DNA from: Streptomyces sp. NBC_00708
Lineage (GTDB): Bacteria; Actinomycetota; Actinomycetes; Streptomycetales; Streptomycetaceae
Reading direction: 5' to 3'
Assembly (NCBI GenBank): GCA_036226585.1
Contig: CP108997.1
Coordinates: 6,262,001-6,326,000 of the forward strand
Length of the DNA: 64,000 nucleotides
Within the stretch, counting starts at the first letter, position 1. Every line of letters starts with the position of its first letter. The position numbers and the translations under genes were made by a program. Shown here piece by piece: positions 17,932 through 26,681 of this stretch. The notes under the pieces are model-generated. The model did not search any database. It was not told the origin of the DNA and worked only from the letters and a program-made list of their open reading frames with translations.

Positions 17932-19614
17932 ATGCGCGCAAGACTGGCCATGCCCGTCGCCCTGATCGCCGCCGTCTCCGTCGCCGCCACCGCGTGCCAG
18001 TCCTCCGGCGGGAGCGACGGCTCCGGCGGCGACGCGAAGAACGCGCCCAAGGCCGCGTCGGCCGCCGTCGACTACAACCCGCAGCCGTACGAGAACATCA
18101 AGGACGGCGGCACGTACACCACCGTCGGCACCTTCGACGACCAGGGCAACCCGTTCAACGTCAATGCCACGCTGACCGCGTCCCGGGTCTGGGGCTGGTA
18201 CAACGCCGACGCGATCACGTATTCGCCGACCGGCGACGTGCAGTACAACAAGGACTACTACAGCGACGTGAAGGTCACCGTCGAGGGCGGCAACCAGAAG
18301 GTCGTCCTGACGATCAACCCGAAGGCTGCCTTCAACGACGGCACGCCCATCGACTGGCGGGCGATCGAGGCCACCTGGAAGGCCAACAACGGCTCGGACA
18401 AGGGTTTCGCGACCTCGTCCACGGACGGCTACGACCGGATCACCTCGGTCGCGAAGGGCAAGGACGCCAAGCAGGCCGTCATCTCCTTCAAGGGCGTCAA
18501 CGCCTCCTGGTCCACCCTGTTCACCACCTTCCTGCACCCGAAGGCCGCGACGGTCGAGAACTTCAACAAGGCGTACGTGAAGAAGGCCCACCCCGAGTGG
18601 GGCGCGGGCCCGTACACGGTCGGCAAGTGGGACACCCACTCGGGCAACATCACCTTCGTCCGCAACCCCAAGTGGTGGGGCAGGAAGGGCAAGCTCGACA
18701 AGCGCGTCTACGTCAACCTGGAGTCGACGGCGGGCGTCAACGCCTTCAAGAACGGGCAGCTCGACTACACCTCCGCCGTCGACGCGGAGAGCCTCAAGCA
18801 GGTCAAGGGCCTGAAGGGCACGGAGATCCGCAGCGGCGGCAGCCCCTTCGAGTACTCCCTCTACTTCAACACCAAGTCGGCGGTCCTCTCGGAGAAGGCC
18901 GTCCGCAAGGCGATCCAGCAGAGCGTCGACCGCGCCCAGATCGCGAAGATCCAGTTCCAGGGGCTCGACTACAAGGAGCCGCTGCCCGGCTCCGCGGTGC
19001 TCTACAGCTTCCAGAAGGGTTACGAGGACAACCTCTCGGCCGTCCTGAAGTACGACCCGGCCGAGGCGAAGAAGACGCTCGACGCGGCGGGCTGGAAGCC
19101 GGGCTCCGACGGCGTGCGTGCCAAGAACGGCAAGAAGCTCGAAGTGGGCTACACCCTTCTGGGCGACGACCCGCTGGGCAAGGCCACCGCCGGCGCGTTC
19201 GCCGCGATGCTGAAGCCGGCCGGTATCCACCTCGTCATCAAGAAGGGCGACGACGCGGACTTCGCCAAGACCATCAGCGAGCGCAGGTTCGACATCTTCC
19301 TGTCGGGCAACCGCTCGATGGACCCGTTCGGCGCCCGCTACCTGTGCGACTTCTACTGCTCGGACCGTGACTCCAACATCACCGGCTCCGGCTCGCCGGC
19401 CCTGGACAAGAAGATCCGCGCCACCACCGAGATCGCCGATCTCGACCAGCAGGTCGCGGCGGTCAACAAGGTGGAGCGCGAGGCGCTTCAGGAGTACGCC
19501 TTCCTGCCCCTGTTCAGCGGGCCCTCCACGTACGGCGTGAAGAAGGGCCTCGCCAACGTCGGCGCCACGATCTTCTACACCCCGCTGCCGGAGACGGTCG
19601 GCTGGGAGAAGTAG
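17932..19614 (+). CDS. Family 5 peptide-type solute-binding lipoprotein
   Basis: A 560-residue extracellular receptor of the SBP_bac_5 family (DppA/OppA type), delivering ligand to the permeases encoded upstream. Residues 1-21 are a lipoprotein signal peptide (MRARLAMPVALIAAVSVAATAC) with the lipid-modified cysteine at about residue 22, followed by a Gly/Ser/Asp linker. Core motifs include AFNDGTPIDWRAIEATWKANN and the sequence around WGAGPYTVGKWD. The protein is about 40 residues longer than E. coli DppA. The ATG follows GAAGGA. Such binding proteins take peptides, nickel chelates, opines or sugars, and the ligand cannot be assigned from sequence. A hairpin terminator follows at 19643-19677. 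Confidence 0.93.
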   Translation: MRARLAMPVALIAAVSVAATACQSSGGSDGSGGDAKNAPKAASAAVDYNPQPYENIKDGGTYTTVGTFDDQGNPFNVNATLTASRVWGWYNADAITYSPTGDVQYNKDYYSDVKVTVEGGNQKVVLTINPKAAFNDGTPIDWRAIEATWKANNGSDKGFATSSTDGYDRITSVAKGKDAKQAVISFKGVNASWSTLFTTFLHPKAATVENFNKAYVKKAHPEWGAGPYTVGKWDTHSGNITFVRNPKWWGRKGKLDKRVYVNLESTAGVNAFKNGQLDYTSAVDAESLKQVKGLKGTEIRSGGSPFEYSLYFNTKSAVLSEKAVRKAIQQSVDRAQIAKIQFQGLDYKEPLPGSAVLYSFQKGYEDNLSAVLKYDPAEAKKTLDAAGWKPGSDGVRAKNGKKLEVGYTLLGDDPLGKATAGAFAAMLKPAGIHLVIKKGDDADFAKTISERRFDIFLSGNRSMDPFGARYLCDFYCSDRDSNITGSGSPALDKKIRATTEIADLDQQVAAVNKVEREALQEYAFLPLFSGPSTYGVKKGLANVGATIFYTPLPETVGWEK

Positions 19615-19642
19615 CGGCCCCCGGCGCACGGCGCCGAAGCGG

Positions 19643-19677
19643 CGGCCCGCGGTCATGTTCCCCATGCCCGCGGGCCG
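19643..19677 (+). terminator. Terminator of the peptide ABC operon
   Basis: A 10-bp perfect stem (CGGCCCGCGG at 19643-19652 with its complement at 19668-19677) and a 15-base loop lie 28 bases after the binding-protein stop. The stem is GC-only and there is no T-tract, as usual in Streptomyces. Confidence 0.7.
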
Positions 19678-19714
19678 TTGGCGTGTGCGGGTCCCGTCGT
19701 CGCTTCGACTCCTG

Positions 19715-19726
19715 TGGTCCGTACCA
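19715..19726. promoter_or_regulatory. Dyad TGGT-N4-ACCA next to the GH16 promoter
   Basis: TGGTCCGTACCA ends 5 bases before the -35 hexamer of the following promoter. It agrees with 9 of 12 positions of the core of the DasR (GlcNAc regulator) element TGGTCTAGACCA and with the related boxes before streptomycete chitinase genes; the mismatches are the three central bases. A site in this position could repress or activate the promoter. DasR binding is a hypothesis. Confidence 0.4.
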
Positions 19727-19731
19727 AAGTC

Positions 19732-19760
19732 TTGACACGGCCTTCCTTCACTTCTTAAAT
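19732..19760 (+). promoter_or_regulatory. Vegetative-type promoter of the GH16 gene
   Basis: TTGACA (19732-19737) and TTAAAT (19755-19760) are separated by 17 bases, the best HrdB-type promoter I found in the window. It is about 130 bp before the ATG at 19889, so the mRNA would have a long leader of about 120 bases that contains no obvious ORF. Confidence 0.7.
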
Positions 19761-19888
19761 CACGTAGCGAACCAAGTGCCCAGCGTCCGCTCCACCGCGC
19801 CTGCTCCACCTGTCATGCGCATGACTTGTTGTCGCGCGCACGGCGGGGTTCCCCTTCCCTCCCCGCACACACACCGGAAGGGAGAGTC

Positions 19889-21169
19889 ATGGACTCCCCA
19901 CGCCTTTCGCGGCGCCTGCTGCGCTCCGTACTCCCGGCACTCGCTCTCGCCCTGGCCACCGCAGGTCTGGCCGACACCGGCGGGCCCGCGTCGGCGGGCA
20001 CGGCCCCCATGTCGCAGGCCGCGGCGACCGCCACGACGACGTTCTCCGACGAGTTCGACGGGGCCGCCGGTTCGGCCGTCGACGGCAGCAAGTGGCAGAT
20101 CGAGACCGGCGACAACGTCAACAACCACGAGCGGCAGTACTACACCTCGGGCAACAAGAACGCGGCCCTGGACGGCCAGGGGCATCTGGTCATCACCGCC
20201 CGCAAGGAGAACCCGTCCAACTACCAGTGCTGGTACGGCACCTGCCAGTACACTTCGGCGCGGCTGAACACCTCCGGCAAGTTCACCCAGGCGTACGGGC
20301 ATGTCGAGGCGCGCATGAAGATCCCGCGCGGCCAGGGCATGTGGCCGGCGTTCTGGATGCTGGGCAACGACATCGGGCAGGTCGGGTGGCCCAACTCGGG
20401 TGAGATCGACATCATGGAGAACGTCGGCTTCGAGCCCTCCACCGTCCATGGCACCCTGCACGGCCCCGGCTACTCCGGCTCGGGCGGCATCGGCGCGGGC
20501 TACACCCTGCCGAACGGCCAGGCCTTCGCCGACGACTTCCACACCTTCGCCATCGACTGGGCCCCCGACTCCATCACCTGGTCGGTCGACGGGAACGTCT
20601 ACCAGCACCGCACCCCGGCCGACACCAACGGCAACGCCTGGGCCTTCAACAAGCCGTTCTTCCTCATCCTCAACCTCGCGGTCGGCGGCTACTGGCCCGG
20701 CGACCCCGACGGCAGCACCGCCTTCCCCAACCAGCTCGTCGTCGACCACGTCCGCGTCACCACCAGCGACACCCAGCAGCCCGGTACCGGCGGACGGATC
20801 ACCGGACTCGCCGGCAAGTGCGTCGATGTCGCCGCCGCCAACACCGCCAACGGCACCCCGGTCCAGCTCTACGACTGCAACGGCACCAGCGCGCAGAAGT
20901 GGACCGTGGGCTCGGACGGCACGATCCGGGCCCTCGGCAAGTGCCTCGACGTGGCCTCCGGCGGCACGGCGGACGGCACCCCGGTCCAGCTCTGGGACTG
21001 CAACGGCTCGGCCGCGCAGAAGTGGGCGGTCAGCGGAGCCCGCGACATCGTCAACCCCCAGGCCGACAAATGCCTGGACGTCACGGGCAACAACTCGGCC
21101 AACGGCACCCGGCTGCAGATCTGGACCTGCGCCGGCACGGCCAACCAGAAGTGGACGGTGAACGGCTGA
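19889..21169 (+). CDS. Secreted GH16 beta-glucanase with ricin-type CBM13
   Basis: An exported 426-residue endo-glucanase, probably acting on beta-1,3-glucans such as laminarin or fungal wall. A signal peptide (residues 1-38) is followed by a GH16 domain (50-285) with the catalytic motif GEIDIMENVG, giving nucleophile E172, D174 and acid/base E177. GTCQYTSARLNTSGKF and MWPAFWMLG line the cleft. Residues 300-426 form a ricin-B/CBM13 trefoil with three CLDV...QKW repeats (ITGLAGKCVDVAAAN; RALGKCLDVASGG; ADKCLDVTGNN). The ATG at 19889 follows GGAAGGGAG. It is monocistronic, with its own promoter and the terminator at 21184-21217. Laminarinase is favoured over lichenase or agarase by the WPAFWMLG context. 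Confidence 0.93.
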   Translation: MDSPRLSRRLLRSVLPALALALATAGLADTGGPASAGTAPMSQAAATATTTFSDEFDGAAGSAVDGSKWQIETGDNVNNHERQYYTSGNKNAALDGQGHLVITARKENPSNYQCWYGTCQYTSARLNTSGKFTQAYGHVEARMKIPRGQGMWPAFWMLGNDIGQVGWPNSGEIDIMENVGFEPSTVHGTLHGPGYSGSGGIGAGYTLPNGQAFADDFHTFAIDWAPDSITWSVDGNVYQHRTPADTNGNAWAFNKPFFLILNLAVGGYWPGDPDGSTAFPNQLVVDHVRVTTSDTQQPGTGGRITGLAGKCVDVAAANTANGTPVQLYDCNGTSAQKWTVGSDGTIRALGKCLDVASGGTADGTPVQLWDCNGSAAQKWAVSGARDIVNPQADKCLDVTGNNSANGTRLQIWTCAGTANQKWTVNG

Positions 21170-21183
21170 CCGTCCGGTCCTGT

Positions 21184-21217
21184 CGCGGCCCCCGGCGCGA
21201 GCGCGCCGGGGGCCGCG
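21184..21217 (+). terminator. Terminator of the GH16 gene
   Basis: A 16-bp perfect inverted repeat (21184-21199 with 21202-21217) around AG begins 14 bases after the stop. The extreme GC stem has no T-tract. Confidence 0.75.
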
Positions 21218-21279
21218 TGATCATGTCCGGATGGCGACCGGGTCGCCGGGGCCGGGGGCGCACATGATTGGCTGGGGGC

Positions 21280-22107
21280 ATGATCGATGACTTCCTCGCC
21301 GGTGACCTGACCGAGATCGAAGCGGCGGTCCGCGCGGCGGCCGCTGCCGAGATCATGCCCCGCTACCGGCAGCTCGCCGCCGACGACATCGTCGAGAAGA
21401 ACGGTCCGCACGACCTCGTGACCGTCGCGGACCGGCGCGCCGAGGAACACCTCACCGCCTCGCTCGGCCGGCTCCTGCCCGGCTCGGTGGTCGTCGGCGA
21501 GGAGGCCGTCCACGCCGACCCGAAGGTGTACGAGGCGCTGGGTGGCGACGCCCCCGTGTGGATCGTCGACCCGGTCGACGGCACCCGCCAGTTCGTACGC
21601 GGCGAGACCGGCTTCTGCACCCTGGTGGCCCTCGCCCACCGGGGCGAGGTGCTGGCCTCCTGGACGTACGCCCCGGCCCGCGACGAGATGGCTGTCGCCG
21701 TGCGTGGGCGCGGAGCGACGGTCGACGGCACCGCGATACGCGCGGGCTCTCCCGCCCCGGACGCCGTCCTGCGCGTCGCCATGTCGCACCCCGACTACAC
21801 CACCGACGAGCAGAAGCGCGCCCTGCTGGGCCTGCGCGCCGACGGCTTCGACGCCCGCCCCTGCGGCTCTGCGGGCCTCGAATACCTCGCCGTCGCCCGG
21901 GGCGAGAGCGACGCCGTCGCCTTCAACTGGGAGTACGCGTGGGACCACGCGGCGGGGCTCCTTCTCGTCGCCGAGGCGGGCGGCGCGCAGTCCACGCTGT
22001 CCGGCGAGCCCTTCCGTATCGCCGGCGGCAACGTCCTGCCCTTCACCGCCGCCCGCGACCGCGCCACCGCCGACCGCGTCCTGGCTGCGCTGCGCACGGG
22101 CGCCTGA
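21280..22107 (+). CDS. Inositol-monophosphatase family phosphatase
   Basis: A 275-residue Mg2+-dependent phosphatase of the IMPase/FBPase superfamily, which includes HisN, CysQ and SuhB. Metal-binding motifs are GEEAVHADP (Glu around residue 70), VDPVDGTRQF (about 90-99) and WEYAWDHAAG near 210. The sequence DLVTVADRRAEEHL is the usual helix before the active site. The DPVDGTRQF form and a substrate loop GSAGLEYLAVARG fit actinobacterial inositol or histidinol phosphatases, but no histidine or sulfate genes are near. ATG at 21280 gives MIDDFL; a TTG 12 bases earlier is less likely. It ends 15 bases before the convergent SDR gene. Confidence 0.88.
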   Translation: MIDDFLAGDLTEIEAAVRAAAAAEIMPRYRQLAADDIVEKNGPHDLVTVADRRAEEHLTASLGRLLPGSVVVGEEAVHADPKVYEALGGDAPVWIVDPVDGTRQFVRGETGFCTLVALAHRGEVLASWTYAPARDEMAVAVRGRGATVDGTAIRAGSPAPDAVLRVAMSHPDYTTDEQKRALLGLRADGFDARPCGSAGLEYLAVARGESDAVAFNWEYAWDHAAGLLLVAEAGGAQSTLSGEPFRIAGGNVLPFTAARDRATADRVLAALRTGA

Positions 22108-22122
22108 CGGCGGGCGGGCCGG

Positions 22123-22968
22123 TCAGAGGTCCAGCAGTTCGCGGGTCAGCGCGGTCAGGCGCTTGCGGGCCTCCGGGTCGTACGCCTGGTCGTGCGCCCG
22201 CGCGTCCGTGAACCGGTCGAAGTAGCGGCCGCTGACCTCCGCGAGCGCCGGGTCGGTGATCAGCCGCACCGCCGGGCGCACCCCCTCGTCGATGGAGACG
22301 GCCGGCATCAGCCCGTACGCCCGCACGCCCTCGGTGTCCATGAGGTGGGCCGGGTGCAGCGCGTTGATGGTGACGCCGGTGCGGGCCGTCTCCTCCTCGG
22401 CCAGGTCGAACGTCGACATGATCATCGCGAGCTTGCTCCGGCAGTACGCCTCCAGACCCTCGTAACCGCGCTCCATCATGACGTCGTCCAGGTCGACCGG
22501 CGCCTGCCCCATCGAGGCCACCTGGATCACACGCGCGGGCGCGGAAGCCGTGAGCAGCGGCAGCAGTTCCCTGATCAGCAGATACGGCGTCAGATAATTG
22601 ACGGTGAACCGCAGTTCATGGCCCTGTGCGCCGAACTCGCGGCGCAGGGGTTCGCTGCCCCCACCGGCCACCGCGTTGTTGACCAGCACGTCGAGCCGGG
22701 GCTCGGCCGCACGGATGTCCGCCGCCATGGCCCGGACCTGGTCGAGGTCGGAGAGGTCCGCGAGATAGGTGCGCACCTCGGCCCGGCCGGCCGAGAGCTC
22801 CCGCGCCTCGGCGGCGGCCCGGTCGAGCCGGGCCCGGTCGCGGCCGTGCAGGAGCAGCGTCGCGCCGCGCCCGGCCAGGTCGCGGGCGAGATGGAGGCCG
22901 AGCCCCTGGGTGGCGCCGGTGATCAGAACGGTGCGGTCGAAGGTGTCGGGCGCTGTGTAGGTATCCAT
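22123..22968 (-). CDS. SDR-family NAD(P)-dependent oxidoreductase
   Basis: A classical/retinol-dehydrogenase-like short-chain reductase, 281 residues from the ATG at 22968. The Rossmann motif ITGATQGLGLHLARDL binds NADP(H); VLVNNAVAGG and the catalytic YCRSK (Tyr-x3-Lys) follow. The retinol-dehydrogenase-like C-terminal section suggests a lipophilic carbonyl substrate, but this is not certain. Earlier in-frame starts (22998, 23016) are rejected because they would place the 14-bp palindrome at 22981-22994 inside the coding region. It diverges from a MarR gene, the usual arrangement for a detoxifying reductase and its repressor. Confidence 0.85.
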   Translation of the reverse strand: MDTYTAPDTFDRTVLITGATQGLGLHLARDLAGRGATLLLHGRDRARLDRAAAEARELSAGRAEVRTYLADLSDLDQVRAMAADIRAAEPRLDVLVNNAVAGGGSEPLRREFGAQGHELRFTVNYLTPYLLIRELLPLLTASAPARVIQVASMGQAPVDLDDVMMERGYEGLEAYCRSKLAMIMSTFDLAEEETARTGVTINALHPAHLMDTEGVRAYGLMPAVSIDEGVRPAVRLITDPALAEVSGRYFDRFTDARAHDQAYDPEARKRLTALTRELLDL

Positions 22969-22980
22969 GCCCTGAGTTAT

Positions 22981-22994
22981 ATCAAGGTCTTGAT
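22981..22994. promoter_or_regulatory. Palindromic operator between SDR and MarR genes
   Basis: ATCAAGGTCTTGAT has perfect 6-bp arms around GT, in an AT-rich pocket between two divergent starts. Size and symmetry are typical of MarR-family operators. The neighbouring MarR protein is the obvious candidate ligand; binding is inferred. Confidence 0.55.
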
Positions 22995-23058
22995 GCATAC
23001 TCCATACCTGTCTCATGCCCGGCCCCTGTCATATGTGCGTGGCTGTACGCTCGCAGGC

Positions 23059-23490
23059 ATGGGAATGACCGCCGGTGAACGCCTCGGCCTGGACATCAAG
23101 CGTGCCGAGCAGGCCCTCATGGCGGCCAAGAGCGCCGCGCTGAAGGACGACGGCCTGACCGTCGCGCAGTACGCGGCGCTGCTCGCGCTCTCCGGCAACC
23201 CCGGGATCTCGGGGGCGGCGCTGGCGCGGGCGTGCCTCGTGACGCCCCAGGCGATGGCGGCGGTCCTCAAGCACCTGGAGGAACGCGGCCTGATCGCCAG
23301 GTCCGCGCACCCCTACCACCAGAAGATGCTGGAGACCCGGCTGACGGAGGCCGGGACGGAGACCCTGCGGAAGGCCGACGAGCGGGCGGTACGGATCGAA
23401 CGCCGCATCGCGGACGCGCTCACCCCCGAGGAGCGCGACACCCTGCGCGACCTGCTGGCGCGCTGCGTCACCGCGATCCGCGCGGACTGA
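23059..23490 (+). CDS. MarR-family transcriptional regulator
   Basis: A 143-residue winged-helix dimer with N-terminal helix LGLDIKRAEQALMAAKSAAL, the HTH ISGAALARACLVTPQAMAAVLKHLEERGL and the wing containing AHPYHQKMLETRLTEAG. It probably represses the divergent SDR gene and itself through the palindrome at 22981-22994, released by a small lipophilic or oxidising ligand. TACGCT (23046-23051) lies 7 bases before the ATG with no ribosome-binding site, so its mRNA is probably leaderless. It has no CxxC or lone N-terminal Cys like OhrR, so direct thiol oxidation sensing is unlikely. Confidence 0.88.
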   Translation: MGMTAGERLGLDIKRAEQALMAAKSAALKDDGLTVAQYAALLALSGNPGISGAALARACLVTPQAMAAVLKHLEERGLIARSAHPYHQKMLETRLTEAGTETLRKADERAVRIERRIADALTPEERDTLRDLLARCVTAIRAD

Positions 23491-23514
23491 ACCCCGGTCA
23501 GGGGGCGGCGCCGG

Positions 23515-24360
23515 TCAGCCCGACGTCGCCGCCAGCACCTCGCGCACCTCTCGTACGACCTCTGCCGCCGACCCGACCGCCGCCGCGTCCAGGCCGTGCA
23601 GCGCCTTGTTCACGCGGGCCGCGAAGTCCGCCGGGGCATCGGGCAGGGCGGCGGCCGCCGCGAGGGCGCCCTTCTCGTTGAGGCACCACGTGCGGTGGTG
23701 GGCGTGGAGGGACTGGGCGAGGATGCCGAAGGCCCGGGAGAGGCAGAGGGAGACGTGCAGCCGGTCGCCGGCCGGGGCCGACTTGCGGGCGCCCGCGACG
23801 GAGAACTCCGCCTCCCAGGCCGCCTCGGCGAGCGCCTTGCGCAATGGCTCGGGGTAGACCGCCGTCTCCTCCTTCAGGGCCGTCAACTCGCCGCCGGGGT
23901 CGGACAGTACGCGCCCGAGGGCGACCTCGCCCGGGTACGCGGGCGACCAGAAGCCCAGCGGATGGCCCGGCTGGACGCCCACCTCGTAGCGGCCTTCCCG
24001 GCAGCCGGCCCAGACCTCCTCGACCCGGTCCAGATCCCGCAGGATCCAGTCGACCTGGACGCCGTCCACCTTCAGCCAGCCCCCGGCATTGACCCACGGT
24101 CCCCATCCGCCGGGCCCGGTCACCTCGACCGGGGAGCCCTGGAAGGCGGCGGCCAGCGCGGACAGCGCGGCGGTGTCCGGCGTGCCCCGGTAGTAGACGC
24201 CCAGGTCCCAGTCGGAGTCCGGGCGGTGGGTGCCCCGGGCCCGGCTGCCGCCGAGCAGGACGGCCCGGACACCGGGCACGTCGGTGAGCCGCGCGGCCAT
24301 CTCGGCGATCCGGCCGGACATGTCGAAGCCCGAGGTCGGGGCGGAGTCGTCTGCAGTCAT
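23515..24360 (-). CDS. Nucleotidyltransferase-fold protein
   Basis: A 281-residue protein with a minimal nucleotidyltransferase N-domain. VLLGGSRARGTHRPDSDWDLGVYY contains the GS signature (38-39) and the metal-binding pair D50 and D52. The rest is helical (LRDLDRVEEVWAGCREGRYEV; SLCLSRAFGILAQSLHAHH), like aminoglycoside or kanamycin nucleotidyltransferase-type C-domains. It could modify a small molecule or protein, or be the catalytic half of a MNT-like unit, but no HEPN partner is adjacent. It converges on the MarR gene. I would not assign antibiotic resistance on this evidence. Confidence 0.78.
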   Translation of the reverse strand: MTADDSAPTSGFDMSGRIAEMAARLTDVPGVRAVLLGGSRARGTHRPDSDWDLGVYYRGTPDTAALSALAAAFQGSPVEVTGPGGWGPWVNAGGWLKVDGVQVDWILRDLDRVEEVWAGCREGRYEVGVQPGHPLGFWSPAYPGEVALGRVLSDPGGELTALKEETAVYPEPLRKALAEAAWEAEFSVAGARKSAPAGDRLHVSLCLSRAFGILAQSLHAHHRTWCLNEKGALAAAAALPDAPADFAARVNKALHGLDAAAVGSAAEVVREVREVLAATSG

Positions 24361-24447
24361 CGGGCCGGGACACTACCCGCCACCGGGCTGTCAGTGCCTG
24401 CGAATATCCTGGGTGTTCCGACCGTCGGCTGACAAAGGAGTCCGAAG

Positions 24448-25881
24448 GTGACGTCGATGCTCGATGCGGTCGTGGTGGGCGCGGGTCCCAACGGACTGAC
24501 CGCCGCAGTCGAACTGGCCCGCCGGGGCTTCGCCGTCGAGGTCTTCGAGGCCGGGCCCACGGTGGGCGGCGGGGCGCGTACGGAGGAGCTGACGCTCCCC
24601 GGCTTCCGGCACGACCCGTGCTCCGCGGTGCACCCCCTGGCCATAGGCTCGCCGGCCTTCGACGCCATGCCGCTCGCCCGGCACGGACTGGAGTGGCTCC
24701 AGCCGCAACTCGCCCTCGCCCACCCGTTCCCCGACGGGACGGCCGCCGTGCTCGCCGCCTCGGTGGGGGAGACCGCCATGGCCCTCGGCGCCGAGGACGC
24801 GGGCGCCTACCGCCGGCTCCTCGCCCCCCACCTCGGCCACTGGGACACCCTCGCCCGGGACTTCCTGCGCACCCCGTGGGACGGGCTGCCCCGTGACCCG
24901 TACCACTGGGCGCGCTTCGGGCTCGACGCGATCCAGCCCGCCGCCCTGCTCTCCCGCCGCTTCCGGGGCGAGAAGGCGCGCGGCCTGATCGCCGGCCTCG
25001 CGGCGCACGCCATCGCGCCCACGAACGGCCTCGCGACCGGCGGCATCGCCCTGCTCTTCGCGGTGGCCGCGCACGAGCGGGGCTGGCCGGTCCCGCGCGG
25101 CGGCTCCCAGGCCATCTCCGACGCCCTCGCCTCGTACCTGCGCGAACTGGGCGGCACCATCACGACCGGTACGGAGGTCAGGCGCCTGGACGAACTGCCG
25201 CCCGCCCGCGCCTATGTCTTCGACACCTCGCCGACCGCGCTCGCCCGGATCGCCGGGCTCGGCCGCGCCTACCAGGGGTACCGCTACGGCGCCTCCTGCT
25301 TCAAGATCGACTACGCGCTCTCCGGCCCGGTGCCCTGGACCGCCGAGCAGGCCCGCCGGGCCGGCACCGTCCACCTCGGGCCCACCGCCGGTGAGATCGA
25401 CGACGCCCTGCGCCGGGCGGTCGCCGGCCGCGACCCGGACGTCCCGTTCCTGATCACCGCACAGCCCAGCCTCGTCGACCCCTCCCGTGCCCCCGAGGGC
25501 AAGCAGGTCTTCTGGGTGTACGGGCATGTCCCGGCCGGCTGGGAGGGCGACGCCACCGAGGTCATCGAACGACAGCTGGAGCGGTTCGCCCCCGGCTTCC
25601 GGGACCTCGTGCTCGCCCGCGCGGTGGCGGGCCCGCCCGGCATCGCGCGCCGCAACGCGAACTACGTGGACGGGGACATCGCCTGCGGCGCCTTCGCGGG
25701 CCTCCAGACCGTGATCCGCCCCAAGCTCGCCCGTGTCCCGTACGCCACCGCGCACCCGGCAGTCTTCCTCTGCTCGTCGGCGGCCCCGCCCGGACCGGGT
25801 GTGCACGGCATGTCCGGACACCACGCGGCCAAGGCGGTGTGGCGGCGGCTGCGGGAGTCCGGAGCGCCGGGCCGCCGCTGA
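24448..25881 (+). CDS. FAD-dependent oxidoreductase, phytoene-desaturase-like
   Basis: A 477-residue flavoprotein of the amine oxidase / carotenoid desaturase superfamily. The dinucleotide-binding motif [19 protein letters not shown] begins at residue 9 and is followed by the acidic EVFEAG. It has a C-terminal FAD segment ([21 protein letters not shown]) with the family pattern for the flavin ribityl contact. Length fits CrtI-like NAD(P)/FAD oxidoreductases of unknown substrate that are common in actinomycetes. No carotenoid genes are near, so a real desaturase is unlikely. GTG 24448 follows AAAGGAG. It ends 9 bases before the convergent membrane-protein gene. Confidence 0.82.
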   Translation: MTSMLDAVVVGAGPNGLTAAVELARRGFAVEVFEAGPTVGGGARTEELTLPGFRHDPCSAVHPLAIGSPAFDAMPLARHGLEWLQPQLALAHPFPDGTAAVLAASVGETAMALGAEDAGAYRRLLAPHLGHWDTLARDFLRTPWDGLPRDPYHWARFGLDAIQPAALLSRRFRGEKARGLIAGLAAHAIAPTNGLATGGIALLFAVAAHERGWPVPRGGSQAISDALASYLRELGGTITTGTEVRRLDELPPARAYVFDTSPTALARIAGLGRAYQGYRYGASCFKIDYALSGPVPWTAEQARRAGTVHLGPTAGEIDDALRRAVAGRDPDVPFLITAQPSLVDPSRAPEGKQVFWVYGHVPAGWEGDATEVIERQLERFAPGFRDLVLARAVAGPPGIARRNANYVDGDIACGAFAGLQTVIRPKLARVPYATAHPAVFLCSSAAPPGPGVHGMSGHHAAKAVWRRLRESGAPGRR

Positions 25882-25890
25882 CGGGGAGTG

Positions 25891-26448
25891 TCAGGCGGCC
25901 TCGGCGCGGGGCCCGGCCGCCAGGAACTCCAGCACGGCCAGCAGGAACAGCAGACACAGCGCGATCCCGACGACGACCCACCCCGTCGGATGCGCCCACA
26001 GCAGGTGGACGACGAGCGCGGCGGCCACCAGCAGCCAGGTGATCCAGACGCGGAACCTGCGTACGAACGGGCTGACCGGACCGGTCCGCAGCCCGGCCCC
26101 GTCGGCGGTGGCGCGCATCGCCCCGATGCCGGAGGTCCACAGCCCCCTGACGGTCGCGGCGCGACGGCCGGGCCCGGTGAGCCGGGCGGACAGCGCGACG
26201 ACGACGCCGAGGGGCACCACCATCCGTACCGTGGTCCCCAGGAACCGGGTCATCGCGTCGTAGACCGCGCCCGCCGCCCCCGGCGAGACACCGGCCGGCA
26301 GGGCGTCGAGAGAGACCGCCCGGAAGACGCGCAGCCCGATGCCGAGCACCCCGGCGGCGAACGCGGCGCCCAACACCCCCGCGACCAGGGCCCGGCGGCG
26401 GCGCACCGAGAGCAGCACGCCCCCGGCGATCAGGAGGACCGCGATCAC
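25891..26448 (-). CDS. Membrane protein, probably truncated at the N-terminus
   Basis: A 185-residue protein with about five hydrophobic segments (MIAVLLIAGGVLL; ALVAGVLGAAFAAGVLGI; MVVPLGVVVALSARL; ITWLLVAAALVVHLLW; GWVVVGIALCLLFLLAVLEFL). No family is recognised. The only in-frame start is the GTG at 26448. Upstream, however, the frame stays open and protein-like for about 18 codons (GLGSTARVLQFLGNWLPV) until near 26500, where plus-strand remnant sequence begins. This suggests the original 5' end was lost in a rearrangement or that an assembly error hides it. Codon use is normal. If truncated it may still be made from the GTG, but no ribosome-binding site is obvious. Confidence 0.6.
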   Translation of the reverse strand: MIAVLLIAGGVLLSVRRRRALVAGVLGAAFAAGVLGIGLRVFRAVSLDALPAGVSPGAAGAVYDAMTRFLGTTVRMVVPLGVVVALSARLTGPGRRAATVRGLWTSGIGAMRATADGAGLRTGPVSPFVRRFRVWITWLLVAAALVVHLLWAHPTGWVVVGIALCLLFLLAVLEFLAAGPRAEAA

Positions 26449-26499
26449 CGGCAGCCAGTTGCCCAGGAACTGAAGGACCCGGGCCGTGGAGCCCAGGCC

Positions 26500-26661
26500 C
26501 CCGCCACGTCGCTGGACGGCAAGGTCCGCGCCGGCCTGCGATCACCGGCGGTGCGGGCGGTGTCCACCTCTGGGACCCGGCCGTGGTCACCGGCGACCAG
26601 CAGTACCCGGACTACCTCGGACCGGAGCACCCACTACACGATCACCCTCAAGCTCTCCTGA
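26500..26661 (+). pseudogene. Frameshifted 3' remnant of an unknown plus-strand gene
   Basis: Coding-like sequence in two frames reads LDGKVRAGL, then ITGGAGGVHLWDPAVVTG through DYLGPEH in a second frame, then HYTITLKLS and a TGA in the first. All three pieces have strong GC3 codon use. A perfect 12-bp terminator stem starts 21 bases after the TGA, as expected at the end of a real gene. No start, upstream half or known domain remains: the left border abuts the membrane-protein gene on the other strand near 26500. I cannot name the family. Two sequencing frameshifts are an alternative explanation for the frame changes, but not for the missing 5' part. Confidence 0.45.
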
Positions 26662-26681
26662 GCCCACTCCCACCGCATGGA

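Noticed and set aside
23515..24360. Toxin-antitoxin (MNT/HEPN) or aminoglycoside resistance gene
   Set aside because: No HEPN partner is adjacent and the N-terminal nucleotidyltransferase motif alone does not define resistance.
24448..25881. Carotenoid biosynthesis desaturase (CrtI)
   Set aside because: The fold fits, but no phytoene synthase or other carotenoid gene is near and the sequence lacks a specific CrtI signature, so only the general oxidoreductase call was kept.
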